DNA of 64,000 nucleotides from Channa striata (lineage: Eukaryota > Chordata > Actinopteri > Anabantiformes > Channidae), in NCBI GenBank assembly GCA_033026295.1, contig CM065168.1:28967226-29031225 (forward strand). Reading direction: 5' to 3'. Shown piece after piece: positions 14,001 through 29,000 of this stretch. The translations under genes were made by a program, and so were the position numbers. The notes under the pieces are model-generated. The model made no database searches and was not told the DNA's origin. It saw only the letters and a program-made list of their open reading frames with translations. Position 1 is the first letter of the stretch, and the number at the start of each line of letters is the position of its first letter.

Positions 14001-17000
14001 ATTTATATTTATCAAAATAGTATTTATTAAAAATTGGATATTGTTAACACCTCTTGTATGACAATAAATAAAGACTTAGATGTACAAACTGTCACCTGTC
14101 CCTATGTAATAAATAAAATCAAAAAAACTAAAAAAAAACAATAATGATCTGACAGATGAGTCCACAAGCTGCTTTAAGTTCTAGCATACCAAAAACACCA
14201 TAACGAAAATAAATTATAATAAAATTGTTGTTATTATTATTATTATGGATTGGAGGTGGATTGACAGTGGCATCTTGTTCACAGAAAAGTTCAATATTCA
14301 ATAAACAAGCACTCCCAGCATTTGTAGTTGCGGGAGATAACTTCCAGGAGGTCCCTGCCATCACGTTAATTCACCTCACAGCTCATTTGTTCCTTTTTTA
14401 TTTTATTTTTTATAATACCAGCTCTGTAACTGGTGATTAAAAAGATATATAATCAAAATGTTCCAAAAATATCATTGACTTGCATTATCTTTTATGTCTA
14501 TTTTTATCATGGTGTTAAGGTCCAGGAATACTGGACTACCTACACAAAGAAGGTTGATCACAAAGTAGAGGAAGCTTTCAGGAAAAACATCGTACAATCC
14601 ATGAAGAAGCTGTCCAGGGCCATCAATGGTGACAGCAAGGCATCGCCCAATCCCCTGTTCAAAGTCTTTTTATCGCTCCGCCAGGCAACTCCGCAAACCG
14701 TACCAAGGGTATCAGCAAATTCTCACACTGATACATATCATCACATTAGATTATGTGATGATATGTACATCATTATATTTACTGATCTGCATCAGGCACA
14801 ATTCTGTCAAATCAGTTTGTGTAGCACCTTCCTTATTAGCATTCAACAAGTAATTCTGAATTCTATATTTACAAGGTTATAATTTGTCAGTTTTCAGGTT
14901 GAGACTGCCTGAAAGGTGATAATTCTACTATGTGCTTATTATTGAGGCTAAACAGGGTACGATGCACTCCAGTACAACTCCATCACCCATGGAGTTGTCC
15001 TGGAGTTCTTTGTACCCTATGTAGAATTGATGAGGTGGCCAAAACATTAGAACAATTTTACTCTTACACCTTGTAAAAGTACTCAAAAATGTAATATTTT
15101 TTAATCAAACCTTCCAGCGTTAAGCTCAAATAGCTCGAAAAATGACAAGGTGTAAAAGTGAGTCTACATAATGTAGATGTACATACATTACATATCATTC
15201 TTTTTCTTCTGCTGCTCATATTGGTTTCTTCTTTAATCAAGGAGTGTGATTAGAAATCAAGTTACTTTGAACACTCATATTTCTGCCATCTGAATCAAAT
15301 GAAAATAAACATAGCTTTGGATTTTTTTTATTTTATCTGAAGACAAACTCAGTGATTTAAAACTAGATAAAGACGTTATAAAATCCCAACTTTAGTCAGA
15401 CCTGATCATTTTTTCTTTAAATAGACTACACTCATCTATGTAACACCCTTATACTTTAGTAAGTAAAGGGTTTTAGAATTTTGGCTCTTGTTCATTCATA
15501 TGCCATCCAAATGCTGGCCTGAGCTAACAAGAAAAAATTAGGATTTTGTCTCAAGAACACTTTGAAAGGATGAGTTGGAAATCTTACCACTGACACTTCC
15601 ATTAGTAACTGACCCCCTTCACCAGTGAGCCACAGTTGCCTTATCCCCAACTTTTTAAGAAGAAAATACATTTATAAGCAGGTGATTAGCAGTTATTTTT
15701 CTGATCTGTACTCACTTGCTAAAACTATGAAACATATTTAATTAATTAATCAATTAAATGGTGAGCCATATGAAATATTTATTATTTGGACTTGACTTCG
15801 ATCCTTGTATTTAAGACGTAACTCATGATGACACCCCTGTAAAAATGGCATAGAACCACCACCGAAGCCCTGTCAGTACTATTAGCTCCACTGTTACCAG
15901 CTACAACATTTATAATACATATTATAATTATTGACGCATTGATGTTATTACATGTATTATTCAGTATTCTGTTTTTTTTTTTACTTTTGATCAATTTTTC
16001 TACACTCGTACCTCACCCCCTACCCCCTTGCTTTAAGACCTGTGCAGAGTACCATATGCTGGATGGGCATTTTCTGGAAAACAGATATGAGTTCAAGTGG
16101 AATCTCCCCTAATATAAAGACAATTTTTAAGTGTTTATGACGTGACACTTTTTTGTGCACACCCAGCAATTATTTTTATCAGCTAACAACTTGATATACT
16201 GGGTTTTTTTTATGTACGTGTATGTCTCTTGTCTGACAGGTGGAGTTCTCGCCGACGCTTGGGAAGCTCGCCGAGATAGTGAATATTTTACCTCATCTTA
16301 TCGACACCATCTCAGAATTTAAACGACTGCCTGAACTTCTAGGCAGCAGACAATCAGAGGGAAAACCCATACACACAAACATAGGTTAGAACTCTTTTTA
16401 AATCATCTTGTTTCATATTATCTACAATTTCCAAGGAAGAACAGTAGCGTGTGCATTTGGCTTAGGTGAGTCATGTGGGAGCCAAAAATTACAAAGGGTT
16501 TCCAATAAGAAAGATGACCTGATCTCGATTCACATGGAATAAAGTGTTGTCGGTCACCAGCGAGAGAAACAAAACTCCTCTTACATCTGTGAAGAATGGA
16601 AGGACATTTATTGTACAAGAATAGTATCATCAGAAATAATCGACATGGAAAATGTTGAAATAAATACAGAATTAAATCTCTCAATTATTTTTCCCCATTT
16701 TCAAATGAATTGGCATAATTTTTCTTGGACATATGTGTATTATAAATATTTAATTTTTTTGTGATTTTGGTTTCCTGTAATTCTTCAGAGCAAGATGAGG
16801 AGATAAAGAAGATTCAGAGTGCAATCGCCACAGGGATGACATCAAATGCCAACCAACTGCAGGCCTATCTGAAAACTTGGTACAAATACAAGGACATCTG
16901 GGAGGTCAACAAGGACAACGTCATACGAAGCTACCAGAGACTAAACTTACCCGTCACCTCATTTGATGCAGACATACACAGGTAATATGCGAGGAAAACT

Positions 17001-20000
17001 CAATTATAATAATATCATTCATTGACCTATTTAAGATGTTTTTATATTAACATTCTACAATTTTTTGTTTTGTTTGTAGTTTACCGAAAAGAACCATATA
17101 GCTCAGTTATCACCCATTTCTGTATTTCTATGTCATGTGAATTCTCTTCCACCGCAGATACACGGAAAAGGCCAATAGTGTTCAACAGGAAGAGACGGTA
17201 TTAAATATTCGATTTGTTATCCTGGACTGTTCACCCCTCAAGTCCTCTTTGGTGCAACACTGCAGCGAGTGGCAAACTAAGTTTACTCAGCTGCTCAGCC
17301 TCATGGCCACCACCCGGTTAAGAGAACTTCATACCTACCTGCACGACAATGCTATTAGGTGTGGATATTATTTTTACGTTCTTACACTATTACAGACGTT
17401 AGAGCTGTACAGAATAGTTTTGAGCTCCTGTTTGTTCATGAAATATAATATCAATTTAAGGTGAAAACTCAAATGCACTAATTTCACCAAATGGATCCTG
17501 ATGTATTTAAATATTGAAAGAAAAGTAAATGTGCAGAGAAAACCATGGAGAAAAGAGAAGGTATAACCTTATGATGTGTTGTGCTAAAATATGTTTGACC
17601 ATTTGTGTTGATTTGTATGTGTGTATTTAGCCTGAGACAACCCCCCAAGACACTGGCTGAGCTTGATGACAGCCAGAATCTCTTGGAGACTCTTCAGCGC
17701 AGTTTGGCCAAGACAGAAGCTCAGATTCCTGTCATCCATAAACAGTTTGCTATCCTCGATAATTACAAAGTCCCAGTGGAACAGGACGTAAGTACTTTGT
17801 TCATTTTAAACATATATACAAATACACAGTGAACACATCACACAAATACAAGTCTGTGATTAGGTAATTGGGTGGATGTACAAATTGTACGCACCTTATG
17901 GTAATGTCGCTGCTGGGTTTCCCCCCCCCCCGTTCTTTCTCTAAGACATTTGGTTGGTGAGAGAGCATTACAGGAATAGAAAGTAAACCCCTAGTAAAGC
18001 AGTTATGCAGACAGAACATTTCTTGTGGTCACAAGACAACAGCAACTAATCTCAACTAATCAAGACCAAGTAAAAAAAGAACATCTGTATATTTGTTTTT
18101 ATTTAGCAGAATATAGATATTGTTGTATCGTTTACACAAAAAGACCACACCATAATTCAAATCTTGCCATTTGGTTTGCCCATAGGTGCAGGAGATGCGT
18201 GAGGTGCTGAACGGAGAGTGGGTATGGTTCCAGCAAGTGCTTATTGACAGTGACACCATGTTGCAGAAGCACAAGGAGAAGTTTAAGAACAGCTTCGTCG
18301 TCTCCTCGGAGGATTTCAAGAAGAAAATTCAGGCCACTTTGCAGGAGTTCAACAGCACAGGCTAGATACACTTTTTTTTCTTCCTTCAACTGCAAAACTA
18401 ATGTGCCTAACTGGAATCATTCCCCTCACTCCTGCCTTCTAGTAATTTCTTTTTACTTTCTATATGACAGTTATCAGAAAATAATATATGCAAATCAGTG
18501 TGTAGTCTTGCTGCCAGCTGAGATAGTAGACACTGTCTTCTTCCCTTTTTCTGTGCCTTGAACATGAATGTTTGTGCTTTAGTATGTTTTTATGTGTAAG
18601 CATAGCTCATTACATATTTTCATTTGCATATACAGGTCCTTTCGACAGTGCTCTAAGCACTGAGTTCGCCTTAAAACAAATAGCAGAGAATCAAATTCAA
18701 CTGGAGACTCTGAAACAGGAAGAGGGCACCATCCGTCATGGGCTGGGCTTTTTCAAAATAGAACATCCTCCTTCCAAAACCATCCAGGCACTGGAGAAGG
18801 TTTGATGTAGCACAAGTCTCATTCTCCTAACATACTGTTATAAACGTATATACACTTCAGTGTCCAGCAGGTAATCCAGAGTGGTTTACTGTGGGAACTG
18901 TGGGTTTGATAAACTGTCTCAACTTATGTAAAAACAGTTAATTTTACAAACATTTAGTAGTAAATTTAGTAGAAAATTGGCAAGACAGAAGAGATTAGGG
19001 ATTACATGCAATTTATAAATATTAAAATAGTGCATGTACAGTACATGTATTGATGGAAATGATGTTTATAGCCGTGTTTGTTGCTCTGCAGGACATAGGC
19101 CACCTGAAGCAGATCTGGGAGATCACGCAGGAATGGAATACCCTTTGGAGCAAATGGAAAACTGCTCAGTTTGCTGTGCTGCAAACAGAACATATGGAGA
19201 GCACAGCAACCAACATGTTTAAAAATCTCCACAAGCTTCAGCGAGAACTGAAGGTCAGCTCTGCCACAAGCAAGTTTGGCTACATGGATATTATACCGTA
19301 TTATTATTTGTGTCAGCTAAGGCTTCTTCCAAAAATTGCACACAAATAACAAAAAGTGATCCTGAAACTGTACTTTATTTATTGTGTCTATAGAATGACC
19401 ATTTATTGATAATAGCTATAAAGTCAGGAGTTTAAATGTTTAGCCTCAGTCACATAAACATGACTCTGGACTGCATTTAAAGTGACGGCTGAATTTAGGT
19501 CATTCTTCCAACTGCACAGTGCTTGTTAAAATTTGCAGATCCCCTCAGCATTCACATTTACATTACACAGTAACAAGGACTGGGTCTCTGTCTAATTGCA
19601 GGATAAGGAGTGGGACATTTTGGTTTTTACTAAGAACAAGATCGACCAGTTCAAGCGGATCATCCCTCTCATTGCTGACATGAGGAACCCAGCCATGAGA
19701 GACAGGTACTGGCTGAAAGAAAATTGTCTATGCCCTCAGCCGATCCTAAGAATTGGCCTCAGGGCTGATTCAGGATTATTTTAAAATACCTTTTTTTTGT
19801 TTTAAAGCTCATCAAGTTGTTCATCCACACTTTAATTACTGCATCTTCTGTATTTTTACTAATGCCAATGCCACACTTTATCTTTGGAGTGACCATAATT
19901 CTATTTAGGTGAGTTTAGCTATGACATCAAATTCTGTTTTTGCAGATATTAAAGGACTGGGATAAGGAGTGGAAATTAATAATAATAAAAAAAGAAATAC

Positions 20001-23000
20001 CAGTAAAATAGTTAAGAAATAGTATTTGCTTTAATGTTCTTATGTAAGACTGAAACCAAATGGGATTAGTGATTAGTGATTAAAAAAAAAGGGGTTTAGC
20101 AACTTTGACTTAAATGATGACTGTTCCTAAGTTTCATTAAAACATGTTTAGTTTGGTCCTCTGTCATCAATTTAGTTTTTTTTTTTCAGCCCTGTTTATC
20201 TTCAACAGTGTCTCCGGCTCTAGTTTCCAGGCGAGAATGTAATGCATTTTGTTCTCACTGAGAAACTAAATGCTACATTTAAATTCAAACATACAAACTG
20301 TAAATAAAATCTTCCATTTGAGAACCTGCATCAAGCGGAACTAAAAGATGCATTTGATTAGTTTTGTATATTTTGTAATTATATTGTTATGTAATTTTTT
20401 TTTACTTTGCATACACTTTGACTCATTAGTATGCTTGAACTACTTTATTAGCATGTGATAGCCATATGATTTGTCAAATTCTTTCCTCAACATTACTTGT
20501 TGATTTAGTAGCAATCAACAGGAGGGTGTAGCACTAAGACTAACCATACTTTCAATACCAATATTTTTATAGGCATTGGAAACAGATATCTGAAGAACTA
20601 CAGAGCTCTTTTGACCATACCAGTGCTGAATTCACCCTTGAAAAGATGATATCATTGGGCCTTGACAAGTATGCGGAAGCAATCTGTGATATCTCTGGGG
20701 CTGCCAGCAAGGAACTCTCCATTGAACAGGTTCAACCTTTTTCTCACACTCAGTGGGGCTTTTTTTATATCTAGGTGTTTAGAAATTCTCGCTCTTTTGT
20801 GTCTGCCTCCCAACCTGTGTCAATATCATTCCTAGCCCTGGGATCATTACTACATTCTCACCAAACACAAAGAAGTTACATCAGAGCATGTTGGCCAAAT
20901 TTATGGACACTGAAACAACAAATTAAATGTAATTAGTGCAATCTGAATGTAATTAGCAGCAGATTTTCTATAACCGCAGATAATTGTGCAATTAAAAACT
21001 GCATGAGGACTGCACGCTGGGCAAGCTAGAAGATTTATGGTTTCCTGTCACAAATAATGTAGCCATGAAAACAGATCATTATTCATTTGAAATAAAGAAA
21101 ATAAAGTAAATCCTTATTTTGTTACCTCTCAGTAGTGTCTTCTGGTGGTTAACATTCCTCTTTGTTTTCATATTTAAGGGTCTGGAGAGCATTATTAAGA
21201 CATGGGAGGAAATGTTTCTGGACATTGCACCCTACAAAAATGAAGGCCACTATCGACTGAGGTAAGAAACTGAGCTTTCATCTTTCATGTCTTTATTGAA
21301 CACGCTCATTAAACATTTATAGTCATGATCAAAAAAGTAAAGGCAACAGTGTCTTGATGACTGGCGTCAATGGCTCATGTGAAGTCATTGCACAGCATCA
21401 GTATTCTGAGCTTTAGCTTGCAGACAGCTCCCTGCATATGTCTTGTAAGATACCTCATCCTTTTTGCGTCCCTCCATGCATGCAGTGCCTGCTCAGCATT
21501 GTCAACTGTTCATAAGTCAATGTTTGACTCATAAACAGAGATGTTTTCCAACTCCAGTAAATTATACAACTGTTTAGTTGTTACTCTAAGGCTTTGTTTT
21601 GTTGACTCATTGAGGATTCTGGATTTTCATTTTGGAGTGATCTTGGCTGGGTGTCAACTTCTAAGTAGACCAGCCATATAACTAAATTGTCTATAAATCT
21701 ATAGACATAATTTATAGATAGACTCCAGGTTTTCTAATGCTCTCTAACATGTGTTAGATTCATCAATGGCAATAATTTGAAGGAAGACTTGCTTTTTTGC
21801 AAATTCTGTTACCGACAGAGCCACTGCAGATGAATTATTCAAAATCATTGACACTTACTTAAAAGAGGCTGAAATGGGACAGATGCAGATGCCCGCACAG
21901 ACGGGGCTCAGGCAATGGCTGAGAACACACAGAGAGGTGTTTGCATCCAAACAGCTGAGCCGTGAGCTAAACGATGTAATGACAGACATTATTGCCACAG
22001 TAAATTACATCAACACGAGGTCCTCTCAAAGCACAAATTTTTGCAGCACTGTGCGAGGAAATGGGATCCGATCACACAGCTGTTTTATTTCACAGTGAGT
22101 CTCGATGGCTGTCACGTGGGAAGGTGTTTGAATTGCGGGATGAGATTCTGATCTTTTGGAGGAAGAGGGGAATGAAGTTACACACAAGTTTAGGGATAAC
22201 AGCATCCTTATGAAACATGCATACCTCAGTGACAGGCTTCAGAAACTCAATGAACTAAATTTGCAGATGCAGGGCAGCAACACACAAAGTGGGGCTGATA
22301 TTGAGTGACATCAGAAGTCTAGTGTCGCCGTTATATTTTGCACCATCATTTTGTGTGTGTAATGGGTGTGTTCAATAAGGCCTGGTTGGTAATGATCAGA
22401 TCACATTTTGTGACCAGTTTGTGCTGAAAAGCATGAAACTGCAAACAGCGCAAGTGGATGTCAGCTGTTGGTGGAGAACACCACCTTGTAAGATATGCTG
22501 TGCCTTTCTATCACTGTTTTGGAGTCAATGTTTTTACTCAGTCTTGCTGCTATAGCAGGTCAACAGGATGTTCTGCGTTACCTTTACGAGCACAAGTATA
22601 CTGTGGGACTTTCACAAAGGAAAACTTTTGATTTACAGTATTTAAATTTATTAGCTTCTCCAAATATGGTTGCTGGCTATTACAAATGAATATCTCCAGG
22701 TGCAATCTTTCAATTCAATTCATTTTTATTTATAAAATGCCAATTCTATTGTAACGATACAACAAATTGCTTAGATTACACTATGCCACCCGTGTCCCCT
22801 GAAGCTTAATGCAGCGTGATGTAACTTTGAGCTTTATACTGTAATTCTGATATGGGAATGATCTTTAGCAGCCCTTTTGGATAAATCAGTCATTCAGATG
22901 AATCAATCAATTGTTTAGAGTGTGTTTGCTTACCATAAGCAATGAGAGATCAGAACTGAGTTAAGGGAGTTACAGCTTGGCTGATGAGACTAGGAATGTT

Positions 23001-26000
23001 GACACCGTCGGCCGCATACAAAAGTGACTTGAGTCAGACATTTTGGCTGGTAAATAATCTAAATGTTTGCCACTAATTTGACAACGATTAAGGTCTGCAG
23101 TCCCTATCTCTAGAGGAAAGTAATATGAAAAACAGGAAATGAAAAAGAAACATGTGCAAATTAACACAAATCAAAAAAATACATCATATTTAATTGTCCG
23201 AAACAGACATATTAATGACTGCTGCCATGTATGCCTAAAGTCACATTAGGAATGTAATGAACAGTTTATAAATTTGTGCAATTTTAGGTAACCCTCAGCA
23301 GTCATATTTAATACTTCCTCTCTGTTTTTGTCAGGGGTACAGAGGATGTTTTCCAGGCCCTGGAGGATAACCAGGTTATTCTGTCTACAATGAAGGCTTC
23401 TCGCTTTGTAAAAGCCTTTGAGCAGGAGGTGGACTGCTGGGAACGTCGGCTCTCCCAGGTGCTGGAGGTCATTGAAATGATCCTCATCGTGCAGCGTCAG
23501 TGGATTTATCTGGAGGTGCACATTTTTCATCTGTTATGATCATTTCATATTTGAGAAGTGTGTCTTTTTATTTTTAAAACATGATAACTAATTTGGATTC
23601 CCTGAGAATGTATGGTGCCGTCCTTAGGCCACGCTGTTGCTCATTTTTCAGTGAATCATTATTTTTAATTTCTGTTTTGGTTCTCATACTAATTTAACAT
23701 TCCTTAGTCCTTAGACTCCTTCACTCTTATTCATTTATTTGTGTGTTTGGTTTTTTTCTATGACGTCTAGAACATTTTCCAAGGAAAGGACATTCGGGAG
23801 CAGCTGCCTCAGGAGTGCAGAGAGTTTGAAGACATTAGTTCTTCTTGGAAAATCATCATGGGCCGACTTTATAAAAATAACAATGTCTTACAGGGAACAC
23901 ATCACCCTGGTATTAACCTATTACCCTCTGCTGTCAAAAGTGCACATTGATACACAAACTCGTTAACTAAGGCCGTTAGTATAGGCACAGCTAGGTAGTT
24001 GGTTTGGGGCTAGGTCTGTCTCTGTGTGATACCGTTATTCATTTCAAGATTCGTCTGGATACGTTAATAGTTGCAGAGACCATTGTAGTAGTGTGGTTAA
24101 AGATCTCAACTGTGAGTTTTTATGTATTTAAGGTTTAGGTTATGGGTTACTCTAACAACCAAATAACGACCATGGTTAAGGCAGGGTAGGGCTTTAGGAA
24201 ATGATTGTGAATTAATGTAAAGTCCACATAAGGGATGTATGCATGGGCATATGTTATCACAGCTACGCATAGTAAGTCATAGTGTCAGTTATATCTCTAG
24301 AACATGTATAGATGTAAAGCTGTTTTTAAATGTATATCATATGCAAGGTCTAATAAAATTTTAAGTGAAGAAAATATTACAGCACATAGGTTTAAGGATA
24401 GTGCTAAAGGATTTTGTGGGTTGAGAAACTCAAATTTGAATCATATCATAATCTCAGCCGAAAGTAAAATTTATATTGTAATTAAATGATTAAGAAACTA
24501 GCCTCAGCCTCCACTCCATGTTTTCAGGCTTGCTGGAAAAGCTGTCAGAGATAAGCGCCAAGCTAGAAGAGATTCAGAAGGCCTTGGACATGTACTTGGA
24601 AACCAAGAGGCAGCTATTTCCAAGATTTTACTTCCTGTCCAATGAGGATGTGCTGGAGATACTGGGGCAGTCACAGAACCCAGAGGCTCTGCAGCCCCAC
24701 CTGAAGAAGTGCTTTGACAACATCAAGAGCCTGCGCATTGAAAAGGCATGGATACAACATAATCAAAGGCGCATCTACCGTATATGTTGAGGACGAGTAA
24801 TTTAGCTGAGCCTTAAATGTGTTGCAGTGTTATAGAACAGTAATAATACTTTAGTTGAGTGCTCCCCTAGAAAAAATGACTCAACCCAGTTTTAACCAAT
24901 CAAAACCTCTTACACTACTCTTTTCCAATATGCCAACTTTATTTGCTAAATGAAGGTGTTTTGAAATCATTTAGTGAATAAAATTGGCAAATTCGGCAGA
25001 TATGAATAAACCATGGGGCTACATACAGTTCAGTGCACTTACAAACAGTTGTCTCTGTCTATGTATGTGTTTTATAGGTGACCAATAGACAAGATGCTGT
25101 TGGGATGTCTTCTGCTGATGGGGAGTATATTCCATTTATGCAGTCAGTGCAACTGGACAGACCTGTGGAGGTACAGCAACGATGATGATTATGATCCGAC
25201 AATAGTGACGGTGGTTTTATTATCACAAATGTAAAAGAAGTCGTGAGAAAGCTGTTAATAATAAACCCCATTATGTGCAGTATAGTGGACATTGGTTCAA
25301 TGTGATTACCATTTACCATTTGGTTTGTGCACATGTAGGTTTGGCTGTGTGATGTGGAGCTGGCCATGCGAATAACACTGAAGGATTCTCTGAATGACTG
25401 CCTTGTAGCTCTAAAAAGGATGACAGCGCAGAGAGAAAAATGGGTCAGGGAGTGGCCAGGACAGGTACATTTCTTTGGCTTTCATCGCGTTTATTTGCCT
25501 CTTCTACTTATGCACTTTCAACCATCTGACATTCTGACTAACACTAAGAAAATCAAAAACCCTGATGTACTACAAAATTATTTTTTACCCATCTCCATAT
25601 TCTCATACTTGAATGTCCTTCTGCCTGTGGGGTTAATAGATTAGAAAAGTAGCAACTGGAATATTTTAATGTTTTCGTAAATGTGTTTTTTTTTTTCCTT
25701 CTTGTTTCAGATGGTTATCACTGCTAGTCAGATCCAGTGGACCTCTGATGTCACCAAAGCCCTCATTATCAGCAAGAAGAGAGGTGACAAGTCCGCCCTT
25801 AAGTCAATGAAGAAGAAACAGGTTTGATAGACTTTCTGTCACTTACCTAACCTTTTCTGGCACTGGTTTGAAATGAGTTTCACAGTGAAATCCCTGTGAT
25901 GAGTAGTTGACACAATTCTATAGCCACTCTTATGCAATGACCCCGCCGTCTTATTGTCAAACTGCTTCGCCTCTTTAACGGGAAATAAAACTCAGGTGTA

Positions 26001-29000
26001 TATTTGACACTTCAGTAGCATGACATTTAACATGACATTTACATTGTGCATACATAGCTTAGCCATGCACAGAGTATTATTCCTTTGCTTGTTTTGCACA
26101 TTTTACTACATGCTATTTCTCCTTCAGTGGACATTAACCCTTTTGCTATAATTGCCTTCGGTTTTCAGGTTGCCATGCTTCAATGCTATTCAGAGACAAT
26201 CCGTGGTAACCTGTCCAAAATTCTACGTCTAAAGATCGTAGCCCTGGTCACAGTAGAGGTTCACGCTCGGGATGTCATTGACAAGCTGGCCAGGACAGGT
26301 TGCCAAGATGTCAATGCCTTTGAGTGGCTCTGCCAGTTGCGACTGTACTGGGAGAAGGTGAGAAAAAAAGGACAGAGGAAAAGTGATAGACAGAATGGAA
26401 AAATAAGCTAAATAACATCAAGCTATGAATTCTTCATCATTTTTATTGGCTGTTCTTTATAGTTTGCGTGTACGTGAAAAGGTGATCGATGGAATACTCC
26501 TACATAAATACATCTTAGTTTTTCCATTACTCACATCTAATGAAAATGGATGGCTATATATACGCCCTTTCTGTTTTACACATTTCTCATACATCAGTAT
26601 TTTTACTCTCCTTCGCTCTGTCTACTGACCTGTGTAATTGCAGCAAGTGAAGTGAACACAGATCAATAAAATGGCCACTAAATGCTAAACATAGCCAATT
26701 TCCTGCCTTGTACTTCCAACAGGATGTGGACGATTGCATAATCCGACAGACCAACACACATTTTAACTATGGCTACGAGTACCTGGGCAATTCTGGACGA
26801 CTCGTCATTACTCCGCTCACAGACAGGTCACCTCAGTATTTTACTCTTATCAGTTAAATGTATCAATGCATCAGTCAGTCATGTTGCACTTATAATTTTT
26901 ATCTAATGTATTGTGTGTAATTACTTATATTTTTAGGTAAAAACTATTTTCAGCTTTTAATAAATAAATTAAAAAAAGATTAGACATTAAAATGACAACC
27001 TCATTCTACAGGCTGTGATAAATCTCTTGTATTTAAATATGACATAAATTTTGCTACAGAAAAAATGAGCCTCCCTTAGCCTGTTTTGTATTTCTTCTCA
27101 CCAATTTTTAACAAATTACAGGAAATCTAAATGACATGCCATTTGTTTCTAATGGGTGTAATACTACACTTATAAAAATTTCCTAGCTATTATGAATCAA
27201 ACAATTGATTTCATAACACAACTAACTTTGCTTTTGTTCACTTACACTGCTGGACTGTCCCCCAGGTGTTACATGACCCTGACCACGGCGCTCCATCTCC
27301 ATCGGGGGGGCTCACCCAAAGGCCCAGCTGGTACAGGGAAAACTGAAACAGTAAAGGACTTAGGCAAAGCCCTAGGCATGTATGTCATCGTGGTCAACTG
27401 CTCTGAAGGCTTGGACTACAAATCCATGGGACGCATGTACTCTGGTTTGGCACAGGTAAAGAGGAGGGTTGTGATAAAATGGATGACTGGGACTGGGATG
27501 TAGATGACAGTAATTACAATGACTAATTAAAATAATATTAGGGTAATATTAATAAAGTGGTAGTACAGTAGGTTGCATAGTTTTAAATGACCCACTGTGG
27601 TTTTAATATGACCAGATTACAGGAGTCTACAGTTTGTAAGGTAAACATTGTCTTGTTAAATCGTGTTAAAAGACATAACATTTAAAATAAATTAAAAAAA
27701 TAAATCTCAGTGAGAAGAATCATTTTGAATAATATACTAAGGCACGAAGTAAGATTTGCAAAGAGTTTGCCAATGGCCTGGAATTGTTTTCCACTGTTTG
27801 TCTTGAATCTGATTCACTTTCACATTTGTGTGTTTTGGATTGTTTCGAACAGACGGGTGCATGGGGCTGTTTTGATGAGTTTAACCGTATCAACATTGAG
27901 GTGTTGTCAGTCGTGGCCCAGCAGATCCTCTCCATCCTGTCTGCCCTCTCAGCTGGACAGTCCAAGTTCAATTTTGATGGACAGGACATACGTCTGGTCT
28001 GGTCTTGTGGAATCTTTATCACCATGAATCCCGGTGCGTTGGCACAGTCTTAAACAAGTTTCTGCATTCTGTGGAAAATCGTACATGATACATAAATAAA
28101 GAGACGTGATTTATTTTCTCTCCGTTTGTGCTTTTCTCTAGGTTACGCTGGTCGTACTGAGCTTCCGGACAACCTTAAGTCTATGTTCAGACCGATATCT
28201 ATGGTGGTTCCAGATTCTACACTAATTGCTGAGATCATACTGTTCGCTGAGGGCTTCAACAACTGTAAGGTACTTCTCAAAGAATTATTTTACCCATAGA
28301 GTGCTGGATAAAAGAGAAAATGTGGCAAGGCTACTCTTGGTTTGATCATTAATCTACAGTCTCAGTTAAAGAGGTTAATCAGGTGATGAATAATTATTTT
28401 AAAAAAATGTCCACTATGGTTGTTATTAGCTGCTCTATAAGAAAACACATTCATGATGATCATGTTCTGTTTACTTGTAGTACAGGGTTGTCTAGTTTGA
28501 AAAACATTTTACAAAGTTTGTGAGGATTATGTGTAACAAAACACACAGAAAAAAGTATATTGCAGCCAGAAGAGAGATTTTGGATTACCACATGTATTTA
28601 AGTGGCTACCTCCTACATACCCCTAACTAAATCACAGACTATGGGAGATCGAGCTTTCTGCTCAGCTGCCCCCCGCTCGTGGAATTCCCTTCCTGAAGGA
28701 GAAAGAATGTTGAAAAGCCCCTTGACTTAACTGTGTTTGCCTAGTGCTAAGGTCTCTATGTTTTATGCTCCTCTCTTTTGCAGTACTTAGGGATTTGTTT
28801 GTAAATGAAAAGTGCATTATAAATTAAAGGTATTATTATTAATATTAAGGAAACTTCACTTTAAGAGATAAGATATACAATTTCCTAAGTATATCTTCAC
28901 AACCTTTGTAAAGATCTCAGGCAGTCCGCAGAGATTGAGTCATAGATTTGTAAGATTCTGAATACAATCCCTTTTATCTGCTCTTTAAATTTTGAACAAT

